Shown here one piece after another: positions 1 through 7,955 of a stretch of DNA of 64,000 nucleotides; positions within the stretch are counted from its first letter, which is position 1, and every line of letters begins with the position of its first letter. Position numbers and translations under genes: made by a program. The stretch covers positions 2,728,001-2,792,000 of the forward strand of contig NZ_CP114013.1 of assembly GCF_028416635.1 (NCBI RefSeq), in the 5' to 3' direction. Under the pieces are notes generated by a model, which saw only the letters and a program-made list of their open reading frames with translations, had not been told where the DNA came from and did not search any database. This DNA is from Baekduia alba (GTDB lineage Bacteria; Actinomycetota; Thermoleophilia; Solirubrobacterales; Solirubrobacteraceae).

Positions 1-56
1 CGCTGTCGCACGTCGAGGCGCTGCTGCCGTGGACCGCGCCGCCGCCGGCGGCCTAG
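1..56 (+). CDS. 3' end of an unidentified gene (partial)
   Basis: The frame beginning at base 3 reads LSHVEALLPWTAPPPAA and stops with TAG at 54-56. The Ala/Pro-rich tail and high-GC codon use look like the C-terminus of a real protein entering from outside the window, but 17 residues are too few to identify it. The stop overlaps the stop of the convergent cytochrome c/peptidase gene through a shared CTAG, a junction used repeatedly in this window (for example 23851-23854 and 30696-30699). Confidence 0.45.
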   Translation, partial: LSHVEALLPWTAPPPAA

Positions 57-1177
57 CCCGGGTCCGCGTTGCCGGCCGTGAACGTGTCGCAGGCGGCCGG
101 GGTGCCGGACCGGCGGCCGACGTCGAGCCAGTGGACGCGCTGCGCCGAGGAGCCGTGGGTCCAGGTCTCGGGCGCGAGGTCGGCGCCGGCCTGATTGCGC
201 TGGAAGTCGTCGCCGACGACCGTCGCGGCGCCGACGATGTCGGCGATGTCGGCCTGTGTGAGGGCGCCGACGCCTTCCAGCTCGTGGAGCCAGACGCCGG
301 CGTAGCAGTCGGCCTGGAGCTCGAGCGCGACCGAGCGGCGGTTGGCGCCGGCCGGGTCGGAGGCGTCGAGCCGCGCGATCCGGTCGTGGAGGCCGACCAG
401 CGCCTGGACGTGGTGGCCCATCTCGTGCGCGGTCACGTAGGCGGCCGCGAAGCCGCTGCGCAGGTCGTAGGCCCGGCTCAAGGCCTCGAAGAAGTCCGTG
501 TTGAGGTACACCCCGTGGGCGGGCGGGCAGTAGAACGGCCCGGTGCTGGCGGTCTGGACGCCGCACGGCGTGTGGATCTGGGTGTGGAAGAAGACGAGGT
601 GCGCCGGCTCGTAGCGCGCGCCGGCGCCCGCGAACTGGCGCTGCCACATCTCCTGGGCCGAGTCGAAGGCCTGGCGCAGGAACTCCGCGCTGGCCGCCGT
701 GGCCCCCGCGGTCGACGGGTCTGGCGCCGCGCCGGTCACCGGCAGGCGCATCTTGCGGACCGCCGGGCTCTCCAGCGTGGCGTCCGGCGCGGTCGCCGCC
801 TGGCTGCCCGAGGACTCCGCGACGAAGCGCGCGACCGCCTGGGCGTCCTCGCCGGCCACGATGCCGCGCGGCATGATCTTCGAGCCGAAGCCGCCGTTGC
901 GGATCGCGAACAGGACGTCGTCCTCGCTGACCTTGCGGTGGTCGAAGTTCACGCCGTCGGTGCGCTCGCTGCGGTGCACGTCGGTCGCCGACCCGCGCGC
1001 GCCCGCCGCGGCGAGCGTGTGGCAGCCCGCGCAGCGCGCCACGAACAGCTCCTTGCCGGTCGCCGCCTGCTGCTGGGTGGACGTGGTGTCGTCGCCGTCC
1101 GACCCGCACGCGGTCGCGCCGGCCAGCGCCGCGACGAGCGCCGCGGCGACCCCGGCCTGTCGGATGCCGGCGCGCAC
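53..1177 (-). CDS. Lipoprotein-like cytochrome c fused to a neutral zinc metallopeptidase (YpfJ-type)
   Basis: The 374-residue protein starts at a GTG placed directly after the abgT stop. An N-terminal hydrophobic segment ends at Cys24 (ATAC-G), a weak lipobox, followed by an Asp/Ser/Thr/Gln linker. Residues about 38-122 form a small class I cytochrome c domain: heme motif CAGCH at 49-53 and a likely axial Met at 102 (KIMPRG). Residues about 160-370 match the neutral zinc metallopeptidase family of YpfJ: HEMGHH at 251-256 supplies two zinc His and the catalytic Glu, ELQADC downstream supplies the third ligand, and Cys205/Cys217 could pair. Each domain is confidently recognised; the combination is unusual. 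Both would act outside the membrane. The substrate and the purpose of coupling heme redox chemistry to a peptidase are unknown. It is the last gene of the minus-strand cluster starting with azlC. Confidence 0.85.
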   Translation of the reverse strand: MRAGIRQAGVAAALVAALAGATACGSDGDDTTSTQQQAATGKELFVARCAGCHTLAAAGARGSATDVHRSERTDGVNFDHRKVSEDDVLFAIRNGGFGSKIMPRGIVAGEDAQAVARFVAESSGSQAATAPDATLESPAVRKMRLPVTGAAPDPSTAGATAASAEFLRQAFDSAQEMWQRQFAGAGARYEPAHLVFFHTQIHTPCGVQTASTGPFYCPPAHGVYLNTDFFEALSRAYDLRSGFAAAYVTAHEMGHHVQALVGLHDRIARLDASDPAGANRRSVALELQADCYAGVWLHELEGVGALTQADIADIVGAATVVGDDFQRNQAGADLAPETWTHGSSAQRVHWLDVGRRSGTPAACDTFTAGNADPG

Positions 1178-2809
1178 CTAGCTCACCGGCGCACCCGGGC
1201 CGAGCGGGATCCCGAGCAGGTACCAGGCCAGGAAGAACAGCGTCCAGAGGATCGACAGCGCGATGACGTAGGGCAGCATCATCGACACGACCGTGCCGAT
1301 GCCGCTGTTCTTGTCATAGCGCTTGGTGAACACCACGATGAGCGGGAAGTAGGCCATCAGCGGCGTGACGACGTTGGTGGGCGCGTCGCCGACGCGGTAG
1401 GCGGCCAGGACCGTCTGCGGCGGCACGCCGAGGCGTAGGAACAGCGGGATGAAGATCGGCGCCAGCAGCGCCCACTTGGCGATCGCCGCCGGGATGATGA
1501 AGTTGATGATCGCGCTGATGATCACCACGCCGAGCAGCAGCCACACCGCCCCGACGTCGATGTGCTCCAGGACGTCGCCGAGCTTCACCGCCGCGACGTC
1601 GGGCATCTTGGAGAAGTTGAAGCAGGCGATGAACTGCGCGATGAGCAGGAACAGGAACAGCAGCGCGGCGAGCCCGGCCCACGACTTCGTGATCGTCGCC
1701 AGGACCTGGTCCTTGGTCGTCAGCGTCCCGGCGCCGCGGCCGTAGCAGAGGCCCGCGACCAAGAACACGAACATGATGATCACGATCAGGCTGTCCATGA
1801 ACGGCGAGTCGCCGATCACCTTGTCGGTCACCGGGTCGCGCAGCGGCGCGCCCGGCGGCGCGGTGAGCAGGACGATGAACGCGATCGCCGCCAGCGTGCC
1901 CCACCCGGCCCAGGCCAGCCCGCGCGACTCGGCCTCCGGCGCGACCTCGGCCACCGCCGGCTCGACCTCGCCGTCGCCGCCCGCGGTCGGGGCCAGCGCC
2001 GGGTCGTAGTCGCCCAGGACCTTCTCCACGATCCGCGTCGTCACGGCCGTGGCGATGATCGTCACGAACAGCGTCGAGGCGATCCCGAAGTACAGGTTGG
2101 ACACCAGGTCGATCTTGTCGGCCGGGTCGGCGAAGTTCGCCGCGTCGTTGGTGATCCCGACGAGCACTCCGTCCAGCGGCGTGATCAGGAAGTTGACCCC
2201 GAAGCCGGCGCTGACGCCGGCGAAGGCTGCGGCGATGCCGGCTATCGGATTGCGCCCCACGCTCATGAATGCCGCCGCCCCGAGCGGTATCAGCACCAGG
2301 TAGCCCGCGTCGGAGGCGACGCTCGACAACATGCCGAGCAGGATGATGATGAACGTCAGCGTGCTCTTCGACGACACGCCGACGAGCTTGCGTATCAGCG
2401 CGGCGATCAGCCCCGACGCCTCCGCCAGGCCGACGCCGATCATCACCACCAGGATGATCGCCAGCGCGGCGAAGTTACGGAAGTTGTCGACGAACGACGT
2501 GAAGATGTAGCGGACGCCGTCGACCGTGAGCAGGCCCTTGACCGAGGACGTCTCGGTCACGATCCGGTAGCTGCCCGGACCGGGCGGCTCGGTGGGGCCG
2601 GCCTCGACGATGTCGCTGGAGCCGCCCTGGTAGACGGGCTCGCTGATCGCCGGGCGCTGGCGGTCGACCTGGTAGGTGGCGTGGACGCCGGCCCAGTCGA
2701 GCACCTGTGAGAGCAGGATGACCGACGCGATCAGCGCGAGGAAGATGATCGCCGGATCGGGCATCTTGTTGCCGATCCGCTCGATCGCGGTGAGCATCCG
2801 CTCCATCAT
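1178..2809 (-). CDS. abgT: AbgT-family transporter (p-aminobenzoyl-glutamate type)
   Basis: The 543-residue polytopic membrane protein matches the AbgT family in length and in segments such as [20 protein letters not shown] and [11 protein letters not shown], which recall the family's conserved helices, plus a late [20 protein letters not shown] segment. E. coli AbgT imports p-aminobenzoyl-glutamate, while other members export sulfonamides, so direction and substrate here are uncertain. The start is one of two tandem ATGs (2807-2809 or 2804-2806) overlapping the stop of the upstream M20 peptidase, preceded by GGTGAG, so the two are translationally coupled. Pairing with an M20 hydrolase mirrors the E. 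coli abgAB-abgT arrangement and suggests import of an aminoacyl-glutamate or peptide that is then cleaved. Confidence 0.88.
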   Translation of the reverse strand: MMERMLTAIERIGNKMPDPAIIFLALIASVILLSQVLDWAGVHATYQVDRQRPAISEPVYQGGSSDIVEAGPTEPPGPGSYRIVTETSSVKGLLTVDGVRYIFTSFVDNFRNFAALAIILVVMIGVGLAEASGLIAALIRKLVGVSSKSTLTFIIILLGMLSSVASDAGYLVLIPLGAAAFMSVGRNPIAGIAAAFAGVSAGFGVNFLITPLDGVLVGITNDAANFADPADKIDLVSNLYFGIASTLFVTIIATAVTTRIVEKVLGDYDPALAPTAGGDGEVEPAVAEVAPEAESRGLAWAGWGTLAAIAFIVLLTAPPGAPLRDPVTDKVIGDSPFMDSLIVIIMFVFLVAGLCYGRGAGTLTTKDQVLATITKSWAGLAALLFLFLLIAQFIACFNFSKMPDVAAVKLGDVLEHIDVGAVWLLLGVVIISAIINFIIPAAIAKWALLAPIFIPLFLRLGVPPQTVLAAYRVGDAPTNVVTPLMAYFPLIVVFTKRYDKNSGIGTVVSMMLPYVIALSILWTLFFLAWYLLGIPLGPGAPVS

Positions 2810-4158
2810 CGGGCGCTCACCGCCGCGGCGTAGCGACCCAGGAAGTCGGCCTCGGCGGCGACCGTGTGCTCGAGCTCGCTCAGCAGCACGCGCTCGTCGG
2901 GCGCGTGGATGTTGCTGTAGCCGTCGGTCGCGCCGAGCAGCAGGATCTCGGCGCCCGGGACCGCGCTCTGCAGGGCGTTGACGAACGGGATCGAGCCGCC
3001 GGTGGCGACCTCGACGGTCGGCGCCGACCACGCCGCCGCCAGCGCCTCGCGGGCGGCCGTGTAGGCGGGGCCGTCGGTCGCGGCGGCGAAGCCGTTGCCG
3101 GTCTCGGCGGCGGCGACCTCCAGCGCGATGCCGAACGGTCGCAGCGCCTCGAGATGCGCGACCAGCGCCGCCTGGGCCTCGACCGCGTCCTGCGCGGGGT
3201 GCACGCGCAGGTTGAGCTTGGCGCGCGCGTAGGGGGAGACGGCGTTGAGCGCGTTGTCGACCGACGGCACGTCGATCCCGGTGACCGTGATCGCCGGGCC
3301 CGACCACACGCGCGAGCCCAGCCCGCCGGTGCCCAGCAGCGGCAGCCCGCGCAGGATCTCGGCCAGCTCGCGGAACTCGTCGTCGCTGTAGGACGCGCCG
3401 GTCCACTCCTCGCGCCGCAGGCCCGCGACGGTGACGTCGCCGTGCTCGTCGTGCAGCGACGCGAGCGCGTGCAGGAGGACGATCAGCGCGTCGGGCGCCG
3501 CGCCGCCGTACTGGCCGCTGTGCTTGGCGCCGGCCAGCGTCCGGACCTCGATCGTCGCCATCGCCATGCCGCGCAGCGCGACCGTGAGCGTCGGCACGCC
3601 CGGGCGCACACTGCCCATGTCGGCGATCAGCATCGCGTCGGAGGCGAACAGCTCGGGCCGCTGCTGCGGGTAGGTGTTGAGCGCGCCGCCGCCGATCTCC
3701 TCCTGGCCTTCGATCACGATCGTCAGGCCGACCGGCGGCTCGCCGCCCCAGGCGCGCAGCGCGCCGACGTGCGCCATGACGTTGGCCTTGGAGTCCGAGG
3801 TCCCGCGGCCGTAGAGCCCGCCGTCGCGCTCGGTCGGCTCGAACGGGGGCGAGGTCCACGCATCCTCCGGCCCGGCCGGCACGACGTCGTAGTGGCTGTA
3901 GAGCAGGACGGTCGGGGCGCCGGGCGGCGCGGGATGCGAGCCGAGGACGATCGGCGCGGTGTCGGGCAGCGCCAGCGTCTCGACCTGCGCGACGCCGGCG
4001 CCGCGCAGCAGGTCGACGATCAGGTCGTGCGCGTCCTGCAGCGGACCGGGCGGTGCGTCGGGCCCGGACACGGACGGGATCCGGACGAGCCGCTCGAGAT
4101 CCGAGCGCAGCTCGCCCATGAGCGACGGCACGCGCTCGGCGGCGGCGAGAGACGGCAT
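2806..4158 (-). CDS. M20 family metallopeptidase (dipeptidase / ArgE-DapE-CPG2 type)
   Basis: A 450-residue cytosolic two-zinc peptidase. The metal and catalytic motifs are in order: YSHYDVVP (zinc His and catalytic Asp), [10 protein letters not shown] (bridging Asp), EGQEEIGG (catalytic Glu and zinc Glu) and C-terminal NIHAPDER (zinc His). The lid domain sits between about residues 205 and 310. M20 enzymes of this type hydrolyse dipeptides, acyl-amino acids or carbamoyl/aminobenzoyl-glutamate. The stop overlaps the abgT start, so a joint role in uptake and cleavage of an amide-linked amino acid is likely. Upstream, a perfect 14-bp hairpin (4174-4208) separates it from the SLC13 gene and may uncouple expression. 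Confidence 0.9.
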   Translation of the reverse strand: MPSLAAAERVPSLMGELRSDLERLVRIPSVSGPDAPPGPLQDAHDLIVDLLRGAGVAQVETLALPDTAPIVLGSHPAPPGAPTVLLYSHYDVVPAGPEDAWTSPPFEPTERDGGLYGRGTSDSKANVMAHVGALRAWGGEPPVGLTIVIEGQEEIGGGALNTYPQQRPELFASDAMLIADMGSVRPGVPTLTVALRGMAMATIEVRTLAGAKHSGQYGGAAPDALIVLLHALASLHDEHGDVTVAGLRREEWTGASYSDDEFRELAEILRGLPLLGTGGLGSRVWSGPAITVTGIDVPSVDNALNAVSPYARAKLNLRVHPAQDAVEAQAALVAHLEALRPFGIALEVAAAETGNGFAAATDGPAYTAAREALAAAWSAPTVEVATGGSIPFVNALQSAVPGAEILLLGATDGYSNIHAPDERVLLSELEHTVAAEADFLGRYAAAVSAR

Positions 4159-4173
4159 GCCACCGATCCTTCG

Positions 4174-4208
4174 CCCGCGTGGGGTGACGCATCCTCACCC
4201 CACGCGGG
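4174..4208 (-). terminator. Perfect 14-bp hairpin between the SLC13 and M20 genes
   Basis: Arms CCCGCGTGGGGTGA (4174-4187) and TCACCCCACGCGGG (4195-4208) pair without mismatch around a 7-nt loop. It lies 15 nt upstream of the M20 start and 16 nt downstream of the SLC13 stop. There is no T-tract on either strand, so it may be a high-GC terminator, an attenuator or an RNA processing/stability element rather than a classical intrinsic terminator. Confidence 0.6.
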
Positions 4209-4224
4209 TGAACGGGAGTGGCAC

Positions 4225-5799
4225 TCAGAAGGTCCAGATCAGCGGCACGAGCCCGACGGCAACGGCGAAGAACAGCACGAGGATCGGCAGCCCCAGCCGC
4301 CAGTAGTCGCCGAAGCGGTAGCCGCCGGGGCCCAGGACCATCATGTTGGCCGGCGTGGCGATCGGCGTCAGGAACGACGCCGCGGCCGCGACCGCGACGC
4401 TCATCAGGACCGGGCGCGGCGAGACGTCGAGGTCGGCCGCGGCGGCGACCGCGACCGGGATCACGATCAGCGCGGTCGCCGTGTTGCTGATGAGCTGGCC
4501 GAAGACGGCGGTCACCACGAAGAGCACGATCAGCAGCACGTGCGGGCCGCCCGAGCCGACGACGTCGATGATCGCGTCGGCGATCTGGTCGGCGCCGCCG
4601 CTGGTGCGGATCGCGGTCGAGACGGGGATCATCGCCGCGATCAGGACCACGGTCGTCCACGAGATCGCGCGGTAGGCGCGATCGATCGGGACGATCCGGC
4701 ACAGGACCATGGCGCCCGCCGCCAGCAGCGTCGCGACCGCCGGCTCGAGCACGCCGCCGGCCAGCGCCGCGACCATCGCGACGAGGATCGCCAGCGCCGT
4801 CTTGGCGCCGCGCCCGAGCGCGACCGTCTGGCGGCGCACGAGGTGCGGCGGGTCGACGGCGAGCAGGTCGGCCTCGTCGACCCGCTCGTCCAGCGCGCTC
4901 CACGGGCCGCCGAGGAGCAGCGTGTCGCCGGCGGCGATCCGCGTCTCGGTCTCCGGCGCCGCGCGTCCGCCGCGCTGGATCGCCAGCACCATCAGGTCGC
5001 CGGCGTCGGTCAGCATCCCCGGGAAGATCGGCTCGCCGATCAGCGGCGAGCGCGGCGGGACGACGACCTCGGCGACGCCGCGCTCGCGGGTGAACAGCTG
5101 CGCGCCGTCGTCGTCGTGGTCCTCCAGGCGGTACTCCTCGATCAGCGTCCGGGCGAAGCGCGCCGGGTCGACGGCCATCGTGCGCGCGCTGCGGCGCGGC
5201 AGCAGGCGCGGGCCGAGCAGGACGCTGATCGCGATCGTGCCGAGGACGAGCGGCACGCCGGCCAGCGCGAACGAGAAGTAGCCGAAGCTGCCGGCGCCCG
5301 CGTCGTGCGACGCCTCCGAGACCAGGACGTTGACCGGCGTGCCCGTGAGCGCGAGCAGCGAGCCGGCGCTCGCGACGAACGCCACCGGCATGAGGAACTG
5401 CGACGGCGGCCGGCCCAGCCGCACGGCGGTGACGACCGCGACGGGCAGCAGCGCGGCGACCGCGCCGTTGACCGTGATCAACGCGGACGTCACCGCGACG
5501 AGCGCGAGCGTCAGCGCCGGCAGGCGGACCGGGTGCAGCCCGGCCCAACCGGTCATCGCCTGCCCGGCCCAGGTCGTCACGCCGCTGGCGTCCAGCCCCT
5601 CGGAGACCACGAACAGCGCCGCGATGAAGATCACCGTCGGGTCGCCGAAGCCGCCGAGCGCCTGGTCGAGGTCCAGGACGCCGGCCGCGTACAGCGCGAG
5701 CGTGCCGCCGAGGGCGACGAGCTCGACCGGCAGCCGGTTCCACAAGAACAACGCGACGAGCACGCCGAGCACGACGAAGCTGACGTCGGCGTCGCTCAT
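4225..5799 (-). CDS. SLC13 family permease with central TrkA-C (RCK_C) domain
   Basis: The 524-residue protein has two hydrophobic halves of the divalent anion:sodium symporter type, with repeated substrate-site signatures (TGTPVNVLVSEA near residue 150 and ATPANMMVLGPGGYRFGDYW near 490) and a paired ISNTATALIVIPVAV helix. A soluble insertion at about residues 205-330 (VVPPRSPLIGEPIFPGMLTD... then AAGDTLLLGG) has the TrkA-C pattern, usually a ligand-binding regulatory module. Probable substrates are sulfate or di/tricarboxylates; the sequence does not settle this. It starts 4 nt after the azlD stop, so it is co-transcribed with azlCD. Confidence 0.85.
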   Translation of the reverse strand: MSDADVSFVVLGVLVALFLWNRLPVELVALGGTLALYAAGVLDLDQALGGFGDPTVIFIAALFVVSEGLDASGVTTWAGQAMTGWAGLHPVRLPALTLALVAVTSALITVNGAVAALLPVAVVTAVRLGRPPSQFLMPVAFVASAGSLLALTGTPVNVLVSEASHDAGAGSFGYFSFALAGVPLVLGTIAISVLLGPRLLPRRSARTMAVDPARFARTLIEEYRLEDHDDDGAQLFTRERGVAEVVVPPRSPLIGEPIFPGMLTDAGDLMVLAIQRGGRAAPETETRIAAGDTLLLGGPWSALDERVDEADLLAVDPPHLVRRQTVALGRGAKTALAILVAMVAALAGGVLEPAVATLLAAGAMVLCRIVPIDRAYRAISWTTVVLIAAMIPVSTAIRTSGGADQIADAIIDVVGSGGPHVLLIVLFVVTAVFGQLISNTATALIVIPVAVAAAADLDVSPRPVLMSVAVAAAASFLTPIATPANMMVLGPGGYRFGDYWRLGLPILVLFFAVAVGLVPLIWTF

Positions 5800-5803
5800 C
5801 CGC

Positions 5804-6121
5804 CTAGAAGAGCAGCCGCAGCAGCGCCGTGAACGCCGCCGCGCCGATCACGACCCAGATCACGGACGCCTGGCGCCAGAGCAGGACGCCGGCGAAGGCC
5901 ACGCCGGCCAGCCGGGCGTCGATGTCGAGCGAGCCGTCGGAGATGACCGTCTCGGTCACGACCAGGGCGGACAGCAGCGCGGGGGGCAGGAGCGAGAGGA
6001 CGTGGGTCGTGCGGGCGCTGAAGGCGCGGCCGGCGACGGTGAAGGGGCCGAAGCCGCGGATCGCGGCCGTGGTCACGATGCACAGCGCGACGGTGATCCA
6101 GGCCTTCTCGGCGATGCTCAT
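5804..6121 (-). CDS. azlD: AzlD-type branched-chain amino acid exporter small subunit
   Basis: A 105-residue protein with four hydrophobic segments; WITVALCIVTTAAIRGFGPF and LSLLPPALLSALVVTETV match the AzlD family. With AzlC it forms an exporter of branched-chain amino acids or their analogues. The ATG shares bases with the azlC stop (ATGA overlap), typical of a translationally coupled two-subunit transporter. The TAG stop is 4 nt before the SLC13 start. Confidence 0.88.
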   Translation of the reverse strand: MSIAEKAWITVALCIVTTAAIRGFGPFTVAGRAFSARTTHVLSLLPPALLSALVVTETVISDGSLDIDARLAGVAFAGVLLWRQASVIWVVIGAAAFTALLRLLF

Positions 6122-6807
6122 GCGCGCGGCCTCCGCAGGCCGACCAGCGCGACGGCCGACGCGGCGAGGATCCCGACGCCGGCCGGCGCCAGCAGCCCGA
6201 GCACGACCGCGACGATCGCGCCGCCCACGGCGACCGCCTCGGCCTCGGCGCTGCGCAGCTCGCCGACGAGCAGGGCCAGGAAGAACGCGGGGAACACGAC
6301 GTCGATGCCCAGCGCCTCGGGATGCGGCAGCGCGGCACCGGCAAGCACCCCAACAACGGTCCCGGCCAGCCAGGTCAGGTACTGGAGCCCGCTGCTGCCG
6401 AACAGCGTGTGCCGGTCGAAGCGCCCCTCCCCGCGGCTGGCCAGCGCCCACGACGCGTCGACGACCGACTGGCCCTCCAGCGCGCGGCGCAGCCGGCCGC
6501 CGTGCAGCGACGGGCCGATCGACAGCCCCATCGCGAGGTACCGGGCGTTCATCAACATGGCCGCGATCACGGCCGCCGCGATCGAGCCGCCCTGGGCGAG
6601 GATCGCGACCGCCGCGAACTGCGCGCTCCCGGCGTAGACGAACGCGGACATCGCGATCGCCGCCAGCGCCGGCATCCCGGCCGCGCGCGCCGAGATCCCG
6701 AACGAGATCGCCACCACGAAGCCGGCGGCGGCGAACGGGACCGCGTCGCGGACGCCGGCGCGCAGCGCGGGGGAGGAGGTGAGGGTCGGCGCGCCCACGG
6801 CCTGCAC
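6118..6807 (-). CDS. azlC: AzlC-type branched-chain amino acid permease large subunit
   Basis: The 229-residue polytopic protein carries AzlC signatures (GFVVAISFGISARAAGMPAL, AFVYAGSAQFAAVAIL, MLMNARYLAMGLSI). It is the large subunit partnered by the overlapping azlD. The start used is a GTG at 6807; an in-frame GTG a few codons downstream is also possible and no strong ribosome site separates them. It is the first gene of the minus-strand cluster that ends with the cytochrome c/peptidase gene. Confidence 0.88.
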   Translation of the reverse strand: MQAVGAPTLTSSPALRAGVRDAVPFAAAGFVVAISFGISARAAGMPALAAIAMSAFVYAGSAQFAAVAILAQGGSIAAAVIAAMLMNARYLAMGLSIGPSLHGGRLRRALEGQSVVDASWALASRGEGRFDRHTLFGSSGLQYLTWLAGTVVGVLAGAALPHPEALGIDVVFPAFFLALLVGELRSAEAEAVAVGGAIVAVVLGLLAPAGVGILAASAVALVGLRRPRA

Positions 6808-6858
6808 CCTCGCACGCCGGCCGGCGCGCGGCCAGTTCGCGTTGCTTGCAGGCGGCGA

Positions 6859-7908
6859 TCAGCTGCGCTGATGGGCGCCGACGGCGGGCGCGGCGCGCGG
6901 CAGGTCGAACGCGTCGGCCAGCAGCTCGTAGGACCGCCGTCGCGCCGCGTGGTCGTGCGTGATCGTGACGACGACGACCTCGTCGGCGCCGTAGTCGTCG
7001 GCCAGCTGCTCGACCTGCGCGCGCACCTGGTCGACGCCGCCCACGATCGTGCGCCGGGTGGCTGCGGACGGGTTCGGAGTCAGCGGGTCCTCGCCCTCGG
7101 ACTCCAGGAAGCGCACCGCCTGCTCGGGCGTCGGCACCGGGATCAACCGGCCGCGCCGCAGCATCTTGAAGGCCATCCGCGAGGACGTCGCGAGGTAGCG
7201 CGCCTCCTCCGCGGTGTCGGCCGTCAGGACCCACGCGGCGACGGTCGTCTGCGGGTCGCGCAGGCGCTCGGAGGGCTGGAAGCGCGCGCGGTAGTCGGCG
7301 GCGATCGCCTCGTTCTGGGGCGCGATGAAGTCGGCGAACGCGTAGGGCAGCCCCAGCTCGGCGGCCCAGATCGCGCTCTGCGGCGAGGACCCCAGCAGCC
7401 ATGGCTCCGGCGTCTCCGGCCGCCCCGGCAGGCTCCCGGCCAGCCGCGCGAAGCGGTGTCCGTCGGGGAACGAGTCGTTGAAGTACATCAACAGCTCGAC
7501 GAGCTGCTGGGGGAAGTCGTCGGGCGCGGCGTCGCGGCGGTCGCGCTGCAGCGCGTAGGTCGTCAGCGGGTCGGTGCCCGAGGCGCGGCCGAGCCCGAGG
7601 TCGATGCGCTCCGGGAACAGCCCGGCGAGGAGGCTGAAGGCCTCGGCGACCTTCAGCGGCGAGTAGTGCGGGAGCATGACGCCGCCGCTGCCCACGCGGA
7701 TGCGCGAGGTCACCGACGCGATCGGCCCGATCAGCACCTCCGGCGCGGGGCCGGCGAGCATCGGCCCGCCGTGGTGCTCGGCGACCCAGTAGCGGTGATA
7801 GCCGAGCTGATCGGCCAAACGTGCGAGGTCGAGCGTGTCGTGCAGCGCCCCGGATCCCGTGCCGCCTTCGCGGACCGGGGACTGGTCGAGGACGCTCAGG
7901 CGCGGCAT
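6859..7908 (-). CDS. LLM-class flavin-dependent oxidoreductase (luciferase-like)
   Basis: A 349-residue luciferase-like monooxygenase. The N-terminus LSVLDQSPVREG, the motif YWVAEHHGGPMLAGPAPEVLIG, RVGSGGVMLPHYSPLKVAEAF, and GRASGTDPLT place it in the FMN-dependent subgroup that often carries the label MsnO8/YhbW-like. The start ATG at 7906-7908 is preferred over a longer in-frame start because a TACCGT -10 element (minus strand, 7915-7920) ends only 6 nt before it, leaving a leaderless mRNA. The substrate is unknown. It is transcribed divergently from the EamA gene, whose start is also promoter-proximal. Confidence 0.85.
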   Translation of the reverse strand: MPRLSVLDQSPVREGGTGSGALHDTLDLARLADQLGYHRYWVAEHHGGPMLAGPAPEVLIGPIASVTSRIRVGSGGVMLPHYSPLKVAEAFSLLAGLFPERIDLGLGRASGTDPLTTYALQRDRRDAAPDDFPQQLVELLMYFNDSFPDGHRFARLAGSLPGRPETPEPWLLGSSPQSAIWAAELGLPYAFADFIAPQNEAIAADYRARFQPSERLRDPQTTVAAWVLTADTAEEARYLATSSRMAFKMLRRGRLIPVPTPEQAVRFLESEGEDPLTPNPSAATRRTIVGGVDQVRAQVEQLADDYGADEVVVVTITHDHAARRRSYELLADAFDLPRAAPAVGAHQRS

Positions 7909-7914
7909 GGCTCG

Positions 7915-7947
7915 ACGGTAGCGTCCGCCCGTGGCCACCCATACGAT
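7915..7947. promoter_or_regulatory. Back-to-back leaderless promoters of the LLM oxidoreductase and EamA genes
   Basis: On the minus strand TACCGT (7915-7920) is followed after 6 nt by the ATG at 7908. On the plus strand TACGAT (7942-7947) is followed after 8 nt by the ATG at 7956. Both fit the TAnnnT -10 element with transcription starting at or next to the start codon. No Shine-Dalgarno sequence is visible for either gene. Confidence 0.55.
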
Positions 7948-7955
7948 CGAGCGTC

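Noticed and set aside
1178-5743. 1521-codon open frame on the minus strand
   Set aside because: Only its last 543 codons (abgT) have protein-like content; the rest is an Arg/Ala-rich shadow of the M20 and SLC13 genes, typical of stop-poor high-GC DNA.
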